Part shown: one piece after another, positions 1-12,295 of the stretch
How the letters are laid out: the number at the start of each line of letters is the position of its first letter
How positions within the stretch are numbered: position 1 is the stretch's first letter
From: Thecaphora thlaspeos
Taxonomy: Eukaryota > Basidiomycota > Ustilaginomycetes > Urocystidales > Glomosporiaceae
Direction of reading: 5' to 3'
Length of the DNA: 64,000 bases
Assembly (NCBI GenBank): GCA_900291925.1
Contig: UWYS01000010.1
Span: forward strand, 744,001 to 808,000
Made by a program: the position numbers and the translations under genes
The notes under the pieces: model-generated
Database searches by the model: none
Told to the model about the DNA's origin: nothing
Seen by the model: the letters and a program-made list of their open reading frames with translations, nothing else

Positions 1-1760
1 GAAGGGACCGGAGGTCGGAACTCGACCGCCTTGGCAACGTGGAGGAACTTGGCGTACTGCTCGATCATCGTCGCGACGATGCCGACAAAGGACTCGTAGG
101 AGGGAAACACGCTCACTCTGCCGGTCAGCGCATAGCCCTGACAGAAGCCCTGCAGGGTGTGCTCGCTCAGCATCTCGACGACCCTACCGCTCTTCCTACC
201 GCGGCGCCTGTCGTCGTCGGTGAGCAGCGCATCGGCGTCGGCCTGAAAGTTGCGCGCCCTGAACTCGTCCACCCTGAGGGTCGCGTCGAGGTGGTTCGAG
301 GCGAGCTCGTCGGGACTGAAGATGCGGAGGCTGCTCTTGTTCTTGGGCAGCAGCGCGGCGAGGTAATCGCCGCAAGCCACCATCGCCGAGGCCTCCGAGA
401 CCCTTCCGTGGGCCTCGTCCTTGCCTGCCTTGACCATGAACGAAGCGGTGCCGACGTCGCCGAGGCCCGACGAGCGCGTGTAGATCTCCTTGATCTGGCC
501 CATCTTGAGGCGGTCCTCGTTGGGTAGGATCCGGGTCACGAGCGGGTTGATGATGAGCTCGCCCTGCTCCGAGGTGAACCACTCGTCTGGCGAGTATGAG
601 CGGAGCCACTGCTGGAGGAGCTGCAGGTGCTCGTCGTCGCCCTGCGACTGTACCTTGACGGGGATCTGGTGGCTGCGAAAGCTGCCCTCCATCGCCTCGC
701 CGTCGATCCGCTGCGGGCAGCCCCATGCCTTGGGCGTGGAGAGGATCAGCATGGGCCAGCGAGGTTTCTTGATCGGCGATCCAGTCCTGGCGGCGGTCTG
801 GATGCTGCGGATCTCCGAGTAGGCCCAGTCGAGGCTGGCGGCCATGTCGATGTCAAAGGGACGCGCCTGCGCGTCACCCGGCTGGGTGTGGCGTGAGCCG
901 AGGTGGCCGTAGTAGTCGACGATGCGCACCTGGTAGCCGTAGCCGGAGAAGAGGGCGACCAGCTCGGCCTCGTCCATGCTGCCCATGAGCGTCTTGTTGG
1001 CGATCTTGAAGCGGTTGAGGTGCAGGACGGGCAGGACGGCGCCCGACTCGGCGGGGTCGATAAACTTGTGGGCGTGCCAGGCGGTGGCTGTGGGGCCGGT
1101 CTCTGCTTCGCCGTCGCCGATGACGGCGACCGAGATGAGGTCGGGCAGATCCTGGACGCTGCCGTAGGCGACGGCGAGGGCGTAGCCGAGCTCGCCGCCC
1201 TCGTGGATGGCGCCGGGCGTGGTGGCGGTGACGTGGCTGGGGCGGACGGTGTTGGGCCAGCTGAAGTTCTTGACAAACGTCTCGAGGCCCTTGTGGGTGA
1301 GGCCCTCGGCGGGGTAGAAGCGCGAGATGGAGCCCTCGAGGTAGAGCGCGGCGAGGATAGCGGGGGCGCCGTGGCCGGGCCCGGTGACGAAGAGGAAGCG
1401 GCTCTGGTGGTCATCGTTGGCGACGGTGGCGGCGCGTGAGGCGAGATTGCGCGAAATGAGGGCGGTGACGTGGGTATAGACCGCCAGCAGGCCGGGGACG
1501 GTGCCAAAGTGGCCCAGGAGGCGCTTCTTTACGTCTCGCTTGTAGTCGAGCGGCTGACGTGCGAGAACGTTGGACTGAAGGTAGATCTGTGCGACGGCAA
1601 GGTAGTTGGCGGCCTTCTGAAAGGCCTGGATTGAGTCGAGGTCATACCTGGCTTCGGCCTCTTTGCCCGAGGGGAGCTCGAGGATGACGCTGAGGCTCGA
1701 GAGGGTCTGGTCGGGGTCGAGGCGGGAGGGGATGAGGTTGTAGCCGGGGGGGTCGATCAT
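1..1760 (-). CDS. Phosphoketolase (xylulose-5-P/fructose-6-P), 3' part outside window
   Basis: This thiamine-diphosphate enzyme splits xylulose 5-phosphate or fructose 6-phosphate with phosphate to give acetyl phosphate plus a sugar phosphate, in the cytosol. The frame is open without introns from an ATG at 1760 to the window edge, giving about 586 of the roughly 800 residues usual for the family. Visible family motifs include LLGHFGTVPGLLAVYTH near residue 75, GPGHGAPAIL near 115, EGGELGYAL near 185 and GDGEAETGPTATAWH near 212; the glycines and acidic residues of the last belong to the diphosphate/metal site. The central domain continues to QYAKFLHVAK at the edge. The start is the first ATG of the frame and leaves an N-terminus of normal length. 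The C-terminal domain and stop are outside the window. The gene diverges from the one starting at 3468. Confidence 0.93.
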   Translation of the reverse strand, partial: MIDPPGYNLIPSRLDPDQTLSSLSVILELPSGKEAEARYDLDSIQAFQKAANYLAVAQIYLQSNVLARQPLDYKRDVKKRLLGHFGTVPGLLAVYTHVTALISRNLASRAATVANDDHQSRFLFVTGPGHGAPAILAALYLEGSISRFYPAEGLTHKGLETFVKNFSWPNTVRPSHVTATTPGAIHEGGELGYALAVAYGSVQDLPDLISVAVIGDGEAETGPTATAWHAHKFIDPAESGAVLPVLHLNRFKIANKTLMGSMDEAELVALFSGYGYQVRIVDYYGHLGSRHTQPGDAQARPFDIDMAASLDWAYSEIRSIQTAARTGSPIKKPRWPMLILSTPKAWGCPQRIDGEAMEGSFRSHQIPVKVQSQGDDEHLQLLQQWLRSYSPDEWFTSEQGELIINPLVTRILPNEDRLKMGQIKEIYTRSSGLGDVGTASFMVKAGKDEAHGRVSEASAMVACGDYLAALLPKNKSSLRIFSPDELASNHLDATLRVDEFRARNFQADADALLTDDDRRRGRKSGRVVEMLSEHTLQGFCQGYALTGRVSVFPSYESFVGIVATMIEQYAKFLHVAKAVEFRPPVP

Positions 1761-3467
1761 CGTGGCCAGAGGTGGGTGGCCGTACGTGGACCGGTCAGGA
1801 TAAGATTGTGTGTGTCGTGAGGGCGGGAGGAGTGGGACGACAAGGAGGATGACTATGGCGAGGGCGTCGAGGGCGAGGGTGGGAGGCGATCGGGGGCGGG
1901 GGGCGGGGGCGGATGCCAGCGTGGAAAGAGAGGAATAGGAACAAGAATGTATTTATTACATGACGACGTTGGCTCGCACTCGGGCACTGCCTGCTGGGCC
2001 ACGTTGGGCGAGGACGAGGTAGGATGGCTGAGTCGTAGCGAGCGAGCACGGCGGGCAAGCCAGGGAGGGAGCGATGCAGGACGGCGGATGTCGGGTGATA
2101 CGGATGCGATGCGAGGGTCGCGCGCGCGCCGTCGCCTGCCAACGTCGGGAGGGGATCGGAGCGTGGCGTGGCGTGGCCAGGCGGGCTGCGTGGTGGTGAC
2201 ACGGAAGCGTGCCGATGCGTGGTGGTGACACGGAAGCGTGCCGATGCGTGGTGGCGACACGGAAGCGTGCCGATGCGTGGTGGTGACACGGAAGCGTGCC
2301 GATGCGTGGTGGTGACACGGAAGCGTGCCGATGCGTGGTGGTGACACGGAAGCGTGCCGATGCGTGGTGGCGACACGGAAGCGTGCCGATGCGTGGTGGT
2401 GACACGGAAGCGTGCCGATGCGTGGTGGTGACACGGAAGCGTGCCGATGCGTGGTGGCGACACGGAAGCGTGCCGATGCGTGGTGGTGACACGGAAGCGT
2501 GCCGATGCGTGGTGGCGACACGGAAGCGTGTCGATGCGTGGTGGTGACACGGAAGCGTGCCGATGCGTGGTGGTGACACGGAAGCGTGCCGATGCGTGGT
2601 GGTGACACGGAAGCGTGCCGATGCGTGGTGGCGACACGGAAGCGTGCCGATGGTCGTCGTTGGTGAATCATCATGGCGCCGCGGGATGACGAGCGACGGC
2701 TACACCCACGACCTGCCTAGCGCGCGCCCGCCTCTGCAACAAGCAAGCCAAGCAAGCCAAGCAAGCCAAGCCAGACTTTGCTCGGTGCTCGATGGACGCT
2801 GCCTGCTGCCGGCCGTGCTTGCCGCTGCTTCCCGTGTGGCTGAGACGATCGGAGTCTATTCGAACGAGCCGAGGCGCGCGAGCAAGTCTAATTTACAGGG
2901 TTCACACGGCTGCTGCGATGACTCGCCCGGCCACACCCGCACCAGGCATCAGGCAGGAATCGTTTCACACCCTATAGTTCAAGTTAGTCAAGTACAGGCG
3001 GCGACAGACCCTCTTGCTCGCAAGGCTGTGTGACCTTGAACGCCACCCCCTCCTACAAGACTCTCAGACTCTTACAACGCTCCCCGCCTTGCTTCACCTC
3101 TCTCTATCCTCCTCTCCTCATCCTAGACCACACTACTCGCCAGCCTCCCTTCCAACAACGCCCCTTGGCCTTCCGTCGAACTCCTCCAACATCCCATCTC
3201 TGGCCCGCAATCCTCTTCCCCTCGTCCTCGTCCTCGTTCATCAACCCGGGCACGCCCCTCTCTTCTCTCCTTGCCCCGGCCAAACTGGCACGCCGCTGCG
3301 ACACCCTCGCAGTCATCAACCCTTCCTGCTACCACCGCCGCTCTCCTCGTCCTCTCCTTACCGCACGCTCCTTTGATCTCTACAGTGCTCTGCACCCCTC
3401 TCGGCTTCCCGCTGCAGAGTGATCTCGCACGCGCTGCGCCGCATTCCTGGGCCCTGTCCATCCGAGA
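1761..3467. promoter_or_regulatory. Shared upstream region of the divergent pair at 1760 (-) and 3468 (+)
   Basis: This 1.7-kb stretch separates two divergent genes, so it must carry both promoters. It contains the 29-bp minisatellite at 2190-2652, a short period-10 run of AAGCAAGCC type at about 2739-2777, and pyrimidine-rich sequence at 3050-3400 that looks like a long CT-rich leader of the + gene. I see no convincing coding sequence; the open frames here are produced by the repeat. The exact promoter elements are not identified. Confidence 0.5.
2190..2652. repeat. 29-bp minisatellite, 16 tandem copies
   Basis: The unit begins GTGGTGGTGACACGG and ends AAGCGTGCCGATGC. It is repeated head to tail in perfect 29-base register from 2190, with the last copy one base short. 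Copies differ almost only at one position (GGTGACACG or GGCGACACG), plus one GTCGATG variant near 2529. Because 29 is not a multiple of three and the unit has no stop in any frame on either strand, it creates long artificial open frames on both strands. Confidence 0.97.
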
Positions 3468-6400
3468 ATGCTGGCAAGCTCCATCCTCGTCGCCGCCACT
3501 AGCATCCCCGTCCCGCACCACATCAGCCGCCCCGATGATTCCCTACGACCCTCGCACTTCCACTCGCCTCGCAACGGCGCAGCCACACCCATCACACTCC
3601 CCGGCAGCGCAGCCACCAGCGTTCGCTCCGGCTACGACTCGCACTTTCAACACCCCTCCCCATCCCTCCTCTTGAGCCACACCACCCCGCGCTCATCCAT
3701 CCTCCTCAACCCAAAGCGCTCCTCGTACAAGGGCCTCGTCGTCGAACCAACAATACCCCAACCCTCGACCGATGGCCTCCGACCCACTCCCGTCGTCAAA
3801 CGCATCCCCGCCGTCCTCTCGGCAAAGGCCGGCGAGAGGGAGCGCGAAAGGGAACGCCTCAAGGAGAGGGAAAAGGACAGGCTCAAGAGCAAGAGCGAGG
3901 AGCGCATATGGGGCATCCCCAAAAAGGCTCTCCTTCTGGGCCTCGGCGACCTCAACATCAACGCCCAGGTGGCCATGCTCGGCGGCTGGGGCCACGGAAG
4001 CGGCTCCGCCACCAACCTCACCTCGCCCAACGGAGGCCCCGCCGGCCAGCAGGGCGCCAGGCCCATCGCCGCATCCCCCACAGTAGAGGGGCGCAAGAGT
4101 CGCGACGCCAGCTCGAGCGGCCAGGACGCAGTGGCCGACCGTGGTGAATATGCCGGCGCTGACGACAACGGCAACGACGATGAGCCGATAGAGAAACTCG
4201 ATCCGGAAGAGCTGGCTGCCCTCAACGCCATCATCAACACCAATAGAAGCATGGCCGCCGCCCAGGCCCTCGTCAACGGCCAGGTCCCCTGCATCCCGCG
4301 CTCGGTGCGGACGGGGAGCTACGGCAGCGCCACCTCGTCGGCCACTCGGCCAACCTTGGCAGATCTCCGTGCAGGTTCGCAGGATAGCGTGCCGAGCATG
4401 AGCTCCCTCGGCCAGACTACCAGCAACCTCGAGAGCGCCCCAGAGACGCTTCCGTCTCTGCTCCTCGGAGACATCATCGCTCCGTCGTTACCTGGCGAAG
4501 GCACCGCCAGCGTCAGAGCAGTGGGTCTCTCCGCGTCGCTTCTGGCGAGCAGTCCCAGCAGACAGGCGAGGATCCGCTTTGCGCCCCTACCGCAAGCCTC
4601 TGGGGCGCCGCCGCAGACAAGGGATGGGATTGCCATGGGAGGTCCAAGCGGTTCCGACGGGACCGCCCACGCTCACGATTCCCCGAAACCGCAATCCTCT
4701 GCGCATGGTCTGAGCAGGGTCGACAGCAACATGAGCGAGGATTCCGAGAGCGAATCCGACTATGACAGCGACGATGCCTCATCGGCCGGCAAGGGGAAAT
4801 GGTGAGACTGTTCCTCGAGCTCGACCGACGTTAGCAGCGACATGGCCGACTGACTGCGCCTTTCCCTCCTTCCCCGATGCGTTGTCGACAGGTATCTCAT
4901 GGGCATGCCTTCGTCCGTCTTCAAGCCCGAGCACTACCAGCGAACGCGACGCCGCGGGAGGCATTCCAAGACCCCGAGCGTCGGTGGCTTCAGCAGCGGC
5001 GAAGAGACGGCGGACTCGAAGGACGCCAGCAGCGTCGGCCGCCGTAAGAGCACCGGAAGCGTGAGCGAGCTCTTCAATCAGGAGCTGGTCCGGATGGGCT
5101 GGACCCGCGAATCGACGAACGCCGCCAGCGACAAGGACGAGGACGATCGTGGGAGGAAGTCTGGCAGATCTCGATCCAAGAGCAGACCTTCGTCGAACTC
5201 CTGCAAGTCCAACAGGTCGAGCAGCAGGAACGGGACTCGCGGCTCGGGCGATGAGGACGAGAGGGCCCGGAGGAGGGCGCTCATACGGATGGCTCGTCCT
5301 GGAGGTACTGGCATGGTCACCCTGGCCGATGGAACAAAGATCCGGGCACGCCGCGTCAATGACCCGATCAACAATCTCGGCGAGCCGGAGTTCAACGAGT
5401 GGGGCTACGCCGGACTGGCCAAGGAGGCATCGAGAAGGAGCCTGGGCGCACAAGCCGGCGGCGACATCAACGACCCCTTTGAGGACGAAGAGGACGATGG
5501 GTCCGGCATGGCCTGGGTGCGCCGCCGACGCAGAGAGAGGGAGGAAAGGGCCCGCCAAGACGCCGAAGAGGCGAAGCTCGCCGAACTCCGACCCGCCGCA
5601 GCGACAGTCAATGGAGACGCCAACGGCGAGACGGGAGCGGGCGATGACACGCTCGATGCTCGGGCAGCCAACGCTGCGATCGCCGCCAAAGCCCTTCTCG
5701 CATCCGACTGCGACATGCTTGCCGCTCCGAGCGATGTCGCGGACGTCGGACCTCCTGCAGAGTCTTTAAAGAGAGCTCAGACCGAGGTACAGCTCGGCGA
5801 CGCAGCGAAACTTGTCATCGAGGCACCCGTCAGGGCAGTAGGAGAGGAGGAGAAGAAGGACGAAAAGGTGGAGGACGAGGACGAGGACAAGAACGAGGAG
5901 AAAGAGGAGAAGGAGGAGCAGCAGCAGCAGCAGGAGTCACGAGAAGTGGCCCTTGCGACGGTATCCGAGACCGCCTCCCTCTCCGGCAGCGGCTTCCTGA
6001 AGAGGGTCGAGTCACGTACGGCCGAAAAGACCGGGGCCACCACTCCGGGACTGGCTTTGTCTGCCGACCAAGCAGAGGAGATCCGACGAAGGCACGAAAA
6101 CGAGGTCTACGCTCTCGGCGCCGAGGTCCTGGCCCAAAATCGTCGCAATGCACAACGTCGCGCCAGCGCCAAGATTCCTTCGAGCAGTGCGTCGGTCACT
6201 CCCGCGGTGCCAGCGTCTAGGCCTGGCAAGGCGGCCGCGACGGCGCACAGCGCGCAACCGGGCTCAAAGCTGTCTTCGAAGCTGGGCTCCCGCGAGAGCT
6301 CCCGAGAAGGCAAGAGATTCGACGAACTCCAACCGCTCTCGTCGATCTCGAAGGCGCTCATGCCGAGCATGAGGAAGGCGACAGGCGACAGCGAGCGCAC

Positions 6401-7724
6401 CATCTCCGCCGGCCGGCAGCCTGTCGCAGCAGAGGAGACGGCACCGGCCAGCAAGCTGCCCGAAACGCCTCTCCAGACCTTTTCCTCGGACCAACCAGTT
6501 ACGGTCGACTCGCCGAAATCTTCGATTGCCGACATCCGCGAAGGAAGGTCGCACGCTCGCCACGGCACCGATGCCCCAAAGGCGGCGTTCGACGAGGACG
6601 AGACACTCTCGAGAGTGGGATCGGTGGTCGGTCGCAGGTCCAGCTCGGCGAGCGCGACCTCGTCTCCGTACAAGACTCTGCCCGGCAGCGCCTCGCAAGC
6701 GTCGAGCCTGTCGGTGCAGACGACGTCGAGGGCGGGAGCATCGAGCTCTTCCAAGTCTCGGCGGATCCACCTCGATCCCAGCGTCAGCGTTCCCGCACCG
6801 TCGCCGTGGCTTCCGCGACGCCCCGACGCAAAAGGCATGGCCGTGGTTCCGCTGCCACAACTCGGCATCCGACCGGAGCGTCCTCGCGAGGGGCGAGTTT
6901 GGCAGTACGACGACGACGACGATGATGATGAGGACGACAGCTCCGACGAGTCACAGAGAGGGCCGAGCACCCGCTCGACCGCAAGCCGCCTCAGCAGCCA
7001 TGTCGACAGCGACGACGATGACCTCAACGCAGAGGAGCTCGAAGAGGAGGAGAGGAAGACGGCGATGCAGAAGAAGCGCGCCACGACGCGCGCCGCCGGT
7101 CAAGAGATTGTTCACTCTCGGTCCATCGCTGCCAACCCACATTCCCTAGCAGCAACCGACGTCAAGGTGCGCCACGCTAAGGGCCGTCCAGCGGATGAAG
7201 CGGGCGGCAAGCGAAGCGAAGGAAGGTCATCGACGATCAGGTCGAAGTCGATTAAGTACGCCAACAGTGTCTCGGCGCTGCGGCAGCGTCGCGAGTCGAA
7301 GTCGAAGGCCACAGCGGCAACTCCGTCGCCCGGCCAAAAGGCACCGCGGTCGTCGAAGTCGTTCGGCAAGGTCAATGCCACACCTCGCCACGCCGACGGC
7401 GCCGAAGACGACGATGACGACGAGCAGAATCTGTGGCCGGCTGCGGCCGCGTCGGCCTCGTCCAAATTCGGGACGCCGAAGCCGCGTCACCTGCTCGTCA
7501 ACCTGCCGGGCGGGCCAGGGATCTGGGATAGCGATAAGGGCGGCGGAGCCAACGCCGTCGCGGCCATCAACAGCGTGGCCGCCGCCAGGGCCAAGGCGAT
7601 CAAGCAGCGGGCGCAGAAGCAGAAGTCGTCCGGAAAGCGCGAGAGCTTCGAGCTCCCCGAGGACTGGGACGACGAGATGATGGACTACGGATGGCCGCGG
7701 AGCCTCAAAGGCAGCCTCTACTGA
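3468..7724 (+). CDS. Large low-complexity protein of unknown function, two exons
   Basis: I do not recognise a known family. Exon 1 runs 3468-4801 and exon 2 runs 4892-7724. The intron 4802-4891 (90 bases) starts GTGAGA, has a CTGACT-type branch site, and ends ACAG. Splicing restores one frame of 1388 residues; without it the first frame stops at 4805. The protein is mostly disordered: serine-rich stretches, a K/E/R-rich helix near residue 120, an acidic K/E/D run with glutamines near 800-820, and an acidic Asp run near 1150. Two blocks look conserved rather than random: MVTLADGTKIRARRVNDP near residue 585 and the extreme C-terminus ELPEDWDDEMMDYGWPRSL. It is probably an intracellular, fungus-specific scaffold or regulator, but that is a guess. 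The ATG at 3468 is the first in frame; a start further in cannot be excluded. Confidence 0.8.
4802..4891 (+). other. Intron of the 3468-7724 gene
   Basis: The donor GTGAGA follows AAATG, an internal GACTGACTG gives a branch-site candidate, and the acceptor is CGACAG. The downstream frame joins in phase (a TGG codon split 2+1) to the frame that contains the ATG at 4899. Confidence 0.85.
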
Positions 7725-8425
7725 GCGTACGCGCTGTGCCCTTTCCCCCTCCCTCTCTGCCCTCTGGCGTCGCCCTATACTGCCCCGGATACGCACATAC
7801 AAACACACCCACACTCACACACACACACACATACGCGCACGCACGCACTTCCACAGACGTAACATACATATGCAAGAGCTCCGTTCCAGTTTCAGACTCG
7901 TCTCATCTCCTTTTCGTTCTGTCACCGTCTATGCTTTTCAGCCAGCCCCTTTGTCATGGATCCATGTATTTCTAGCTTAGGGACCACCCTTCCGGCCGGT
8001 CTAGGTCTCGACGGTGACAAAGGGGCGGTGACCCTCCCCGCCGTTGGGCCGCCACCCTCGCGATCGGTTCACGCGCGATGCTGCGGGCCCGCCTGCTCAT
8101 CGTACCATTTTCTCGCACGCTCACACACAAGTCTAGCACAAAGTCGCTCGGCTCGACCCGACTCGACCCGACTCGACTCGATTCGGCATCTGTCTATGTT
8201 TATGGTCTACTTTGATACCGCGCGCACCCTCCACTCAATACCGTTGAACTGTTGAACAGAATTCCTTTGGGCGGTTTCCTTGCGCCCGTCCGTCGACCGT
8301 GCCACACCCTCGTGCGATCCGTCGGGAGATGCCACTGCGAGTCCCACTGCCTAGCGTGTGACCAGCTTCTACTGCGTGATGTGCCGCTAGCCCCGTTCTC
8401 TCTTCGCGTCTCCACGACGTCCTCC
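7725..8425. other. Convergent intergenic region with simple repeats
   Basis: This is the 3' flank of two convergent genes (stop at 7724 on +, stop at 8426 on -). It contains a CA/CACA-rich microsatellite at about 7797-7832 and a run of CGACCCGACT/CGACTCGACT decamer-like repeats at about 8150-8185. No gene is seen. Confidence 0.6.
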
Positions 8426-11400
8426 TCACCGTCCAGCAACAGGCGAGTTGCTCCTTGGCTCTCCCCGTCCCTCTCCGTCGACGCTCTGTTCCTGCTTCCT
8501 GCTCTTGGCCGAACCGACCGAACGCTGTTTCAGCCTCTTGAGCAGTGCCACGGATCGCGGCACGCCCTTGTTGCCCGCTCCGAAGTGCGGCGGAAAGAGC
8601 GCTGTCGGTATGTCTTGTTTCAACATCGTTGGGGGGGTCCCGCCACCGCTACCGCTATTGGCGGCGCCACTGGTCTGGTTCGTCGCTGCAGAGGGCGGAC
8701 CGCGTTTCAGATCGCTACTGGTCCGTCGTGACTCGAACCGACGGAGAGGGACCGCCGCTGCGGCCGCAACGACGCCCACGGCCGGTTGGCGCGAAGGCGA
8801 GTTGGACGTTGAGCTGGAGATCGTGTGCACGCGAGAGCGGCCCGAACTGCCTGGTCGAAAGGAGGCGGCAATGCCTGGAGAGGCCGACGACATCGTTGTG
8901 GTCGTCGTCGTAGTCGTCGTCTGGGCCGCCTTCGGGGTCGAAGCACCGGATGCATTGGGGGCTTGGACAGGCGAGTCGGTCGTCGGCATCTTTGGCGAGC
9001 GTCGGCTACCCGAAGGCGTCGCGGCGGCCGTCGGTTCGGCAGTTGACGCCTTCGACCGTCCCGCCCTGGAGAGCGAAAAGCCTCGCGACAGATGGGGGCT
9101 GACCTGGGTCGCAGCGGGAGGAGGCTTGGCGGAGTCGGTGGCAGCACCCGGCTGCGACAACGGCATCTCGGGATCACCAGCACCAGCACCAGCACCAGCG
9201 TCCCCAACCGCCTGACCGAGCTTGGATCGGCGGTCCAGAGTGCTGGGCGGCGTGCCGAGTTTTAGCGGCAACGAGGAACGTTTGGAGGCGAGGATGCTGT
9301 TGGCCTGCTGCTGCGGCTTTTGCTGTTGCAGGTATACAGCGCGCAACCCGTGCGCGGACGCGGCGTTCAGCAGCTTTTCGACCTCCAGACTCTTCCGTGC
9401 CCCTGCTCCAGTCGCAGACGAGCCTTTGGCCTCCGACGCCGTCCTGGCAGCCTTGGCAAGGGCGCCCGAACCGAGGTCGCCTTGCCAGATTAGATCGCTC
9501 GGCAGCACCTCCTCGGCCTCGCTCGAGCTGCTCCAGCGGTCCGCATCCTCCCAGTCCAAGGGCCAGCCGGACGGCCTGAGGCGGGTCCTTGCCAGCGCAT
9601 TTCGTCCTCCCTTGGTCCGCGCCAGCCTGCCGGGCTGCACGGTCCCGCCTCGGCCTGCGATCGTTGCGCGGGTGACAGCGTTGCTCCTCCAGCCGTCGAC
9701 GAGCTGCATGAGGTCGGCCGAGCCATTGTTGCGCGAAGCGGTCCGAAAGTGCGCCCGGTTCAAAACGTTGTAGAGCGCGTCGTGGTCGTACTTGGTGATG
9801 CAGCGGATCGTGATGCTCGATCCCGAAGTCGGCAGCGTGAATTCCGACGGCATAGCCGCGGCCCAGGCCGCCGCCGAAAAGGCGATCGTGAGGCTGTACG
9901 GCGGGATGTGTTCAAGCGCCGGCAGCGGCGGAGTGGCGGCGGCGATAGCGCCGGAGTCGATCTTCTCGCTCGTCACCCACTTGATCAGGCTGAGATGCCA
10001 GAAGCAGGCGCTCGCAGGGGTCGAGCTCTCGCCGGGCTTGGCCTTCTTTCGGAAGATGTCCATCTTCCAGCCGCGAATCGTCACCCAGCGGAGCTTCCAC
10101 GTCCCAATAGTGGCTCCGGCGCTGTGCCGCGTGGACGTGCTTGAGGGCTTCAGGACGTAGACCCAGCCCTCGTAGTACGGCTCGAGCGCCGCAGGCTGGG
10201 GCGACGGCGAGGGGCGCGCGTGACGCGTGACCTCGCGAATCGTACCTGTGACGTCGTGTGTCAGGTGCACACGCTCGACCGGCGAGGACGACTGCAGTTC
10301 CAACAGCTCAAATGACCGAAGTTTGTAGGCCGCCACCGTCTTCCAATCCTCGAGCATCAGACCGTTGGAGAAAGAGTAGATCGAGAAGCGGTCTGAGGCG
10401 CCATGGGTGGCCTCGCGCCACTGCGACACTTCGTCCAGGTTGATGCCGGCCAGTCTACCCCGGTCGAGCCATGGCGACGAGGCGCCGCCTGCGCGGTTAG
10501 CACCGGACTGCGGCGAATTCAGAGATGTCGGCGAGGTCAGAGATGTCGGTGACTGCGACGAAACGTGAGCGAGGAGGTTTACGGGCGACGCTGCAGTCGC
10601 GTCCGACACGAAAGTCTGGGACGTGGCCGAACGCAGAGGCATGGCGTCTGTTGAGGGGACCGAGCTCATCCTCTGGTGGGGAGCAGGGGCAACGGCAGCC
10701 GGCGCCGGGCTGTCAAAGTTTGGCGCTCGTCCGACATCGGCCGCGGTGACGGTGCGGGACCGTGACCGGTCGCTCGGCGACGTGACGGGCCGCGAAGCAC
10801 CTCCCGCGAGTCCGGTGCCCTTCTGCTGGTCGGTCAGAAGCCTCTCTTCCAGCTGGGTGCCCCAAAGCCTGTCCACCTCGGCCGTCGTGAGGACATTGAC
10901 GGATGGCTCGCTGCTGGCCGTCTCGGCGAGAGAGTGAGAGGACTGGCTAGCGTCTGGGCAGGCGAGCACCGGATGCATTTCTATGCGCGAGAGGGACGAG
11001 TCGATGGGCTCATCGTCCGAGGTCGATCTATCGTCGGTATAGCTGTTGGCCCTGCTGAGATCGCCCTTGGCTCCGTGCAGCTTCGCCGACGGGCTCTGCA
11101 GCGCGCTGTTTGGCGAGGCCAGCGCAGAAATTGCCTCGTCGATGGATCGACGCCCGGCTGACGAGCGGCTCGAGACGGCCAAGAGGGGAACAGATCGGCT
11201 CCAGCCGGATAGCCGAGCGAGCGCCCGCGCCTCTTCCTCCTTTGCTTCTGCGTTACCCCCTGCGAAGGGATCGAGTGAGAGCTGCGTAGTGCTGCCAGCG
11301 ACGTCCCACGGGTCATTATCGGTAGGCTGCCTAGCGGAAACGCTTGCGTCCGGCGTAATGTTGCGCGGCGCAGCGAATCCGACGGCCGGAGAAGGAACCA

Positions 11401-11673
11401 CCGCATCGCTAGCCCCGCAAACAGAGGATGTCCGCTGATGGTGCCTTGGTACGTCTGCAACCGCCGTCTGCGTGTCCCCAGGGACGTCATGCAGCGATCG
11501 CTGCCTCTGGGAGCCCGTTTCACCGACATCCACGTGGCTCTGGTCCGTAGGCAGGGTACGGGCTGCAGATGCGGCTTCGCTGGGAGCCGGAGCGCCTCCG
11601 GCGGCCGGGCGCTGAGCTGGCAGGTCAAAGGTGGCGTCCGGACGCGGAGGGCCGGGCTCCTCGTAGCGTAGGC

Positions 11674-11706
<33 letters not shown>

Positions 11707-12295
11707 GAAGGACGCCAACCTTTTCCTTCCAGCGCGATCTGGCCGAAGCTGCAGGCGGGACGCCGCTTCCGAGGGTCTGGCTGGATAGGGAGCCCGCCTC
11801 AAACGAGCGGGCGCCAAGACGAGGCAGCGAGGGCGCGGGCTTGGGGCAAGGGGCGACAAACGACTTGGGAAAGAGGTCGGAACGGAACCTCGAAAAGTTG
11901 TGCGGGGCCGAGGCGAGGATCATCTTGGTGGCCGCGCTGACGTTGACGGCATCGCTATAAAAGTACGAGAATTGAGCCGGGTCGAGCTGGGGCGCATTCG
12001 CCTTTTGAAGGGCAAGGTCCTTGATGGAGCCGATGGTCCCGTTGGGGTGGACGTGAAGGCGGAGCCAGATGTCTTTCTGAACGATGCGGACGTAGACGGG
12101 TATCTTTCTTCGGGGCTGCGGCTCGCGGTGACCGAGGCTGGACGACAAGGTGGTGTTTGTCGTGTTTGTCGTGGCCGACGTCGATACAGAGGCATTGTTG
12201 CGGAGCGTCCGTTCCTCTAGGTGGCGGAGGTGGCTGGATGTTGCCGAGGTGGCAGCGGCGGCCATGTGAGGCGAGGAGGCGTGGGCGTCCCGCAT
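8426..12295 (-). CDS. PH-domain protein with N-terminal ubiquitin/RA-like domain
   Basis: Intronless, 1289 residues from the ATG at 12295. A beta-rich block starting KIPVYVRIVQKDIWLRLHV at about residue 58, followed by TIGSIKDLALQKANAP and FSYFYSDAVNV, looks like a ubiquitin- or Ras-association-like fold. A PH domain lies at about residues 705-820: it opens EGWVYVLKP, continues TWKLRWVTIRGWKMDIF and FWHLSLIKWV, and closes with the expected C-terminal helix DALYNVLNRAHF. The rest is serine- and alanine-rich disorder, including a ten-serine run encoded by a CTG repeat at 11673-11706 of the + strand. The likely role is membrane- or phosphoinositide-linked signalling; no enzyme domain is visible. 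The frame stays open upstream to 12997, but that part reads like translated leader, so the inner ATG was chosen. Confidence 0.85.

Noticed and set aside
2190..2652. CRISPR-like array (also considered for 13101-13400)
   Set aside because: The units are directly adjacent without unique spacers and the genome is eukaryotic; these are minisatellites.
1795..2674. Long minus-strand open frames of about 280 codons over the 29-bp array, and matching plus-strand frames
   Set aside because: They are produced by a stop-free 29-bp tandem repeat and show a repeated 29-residue unit in every frame; no independent coding evidence.
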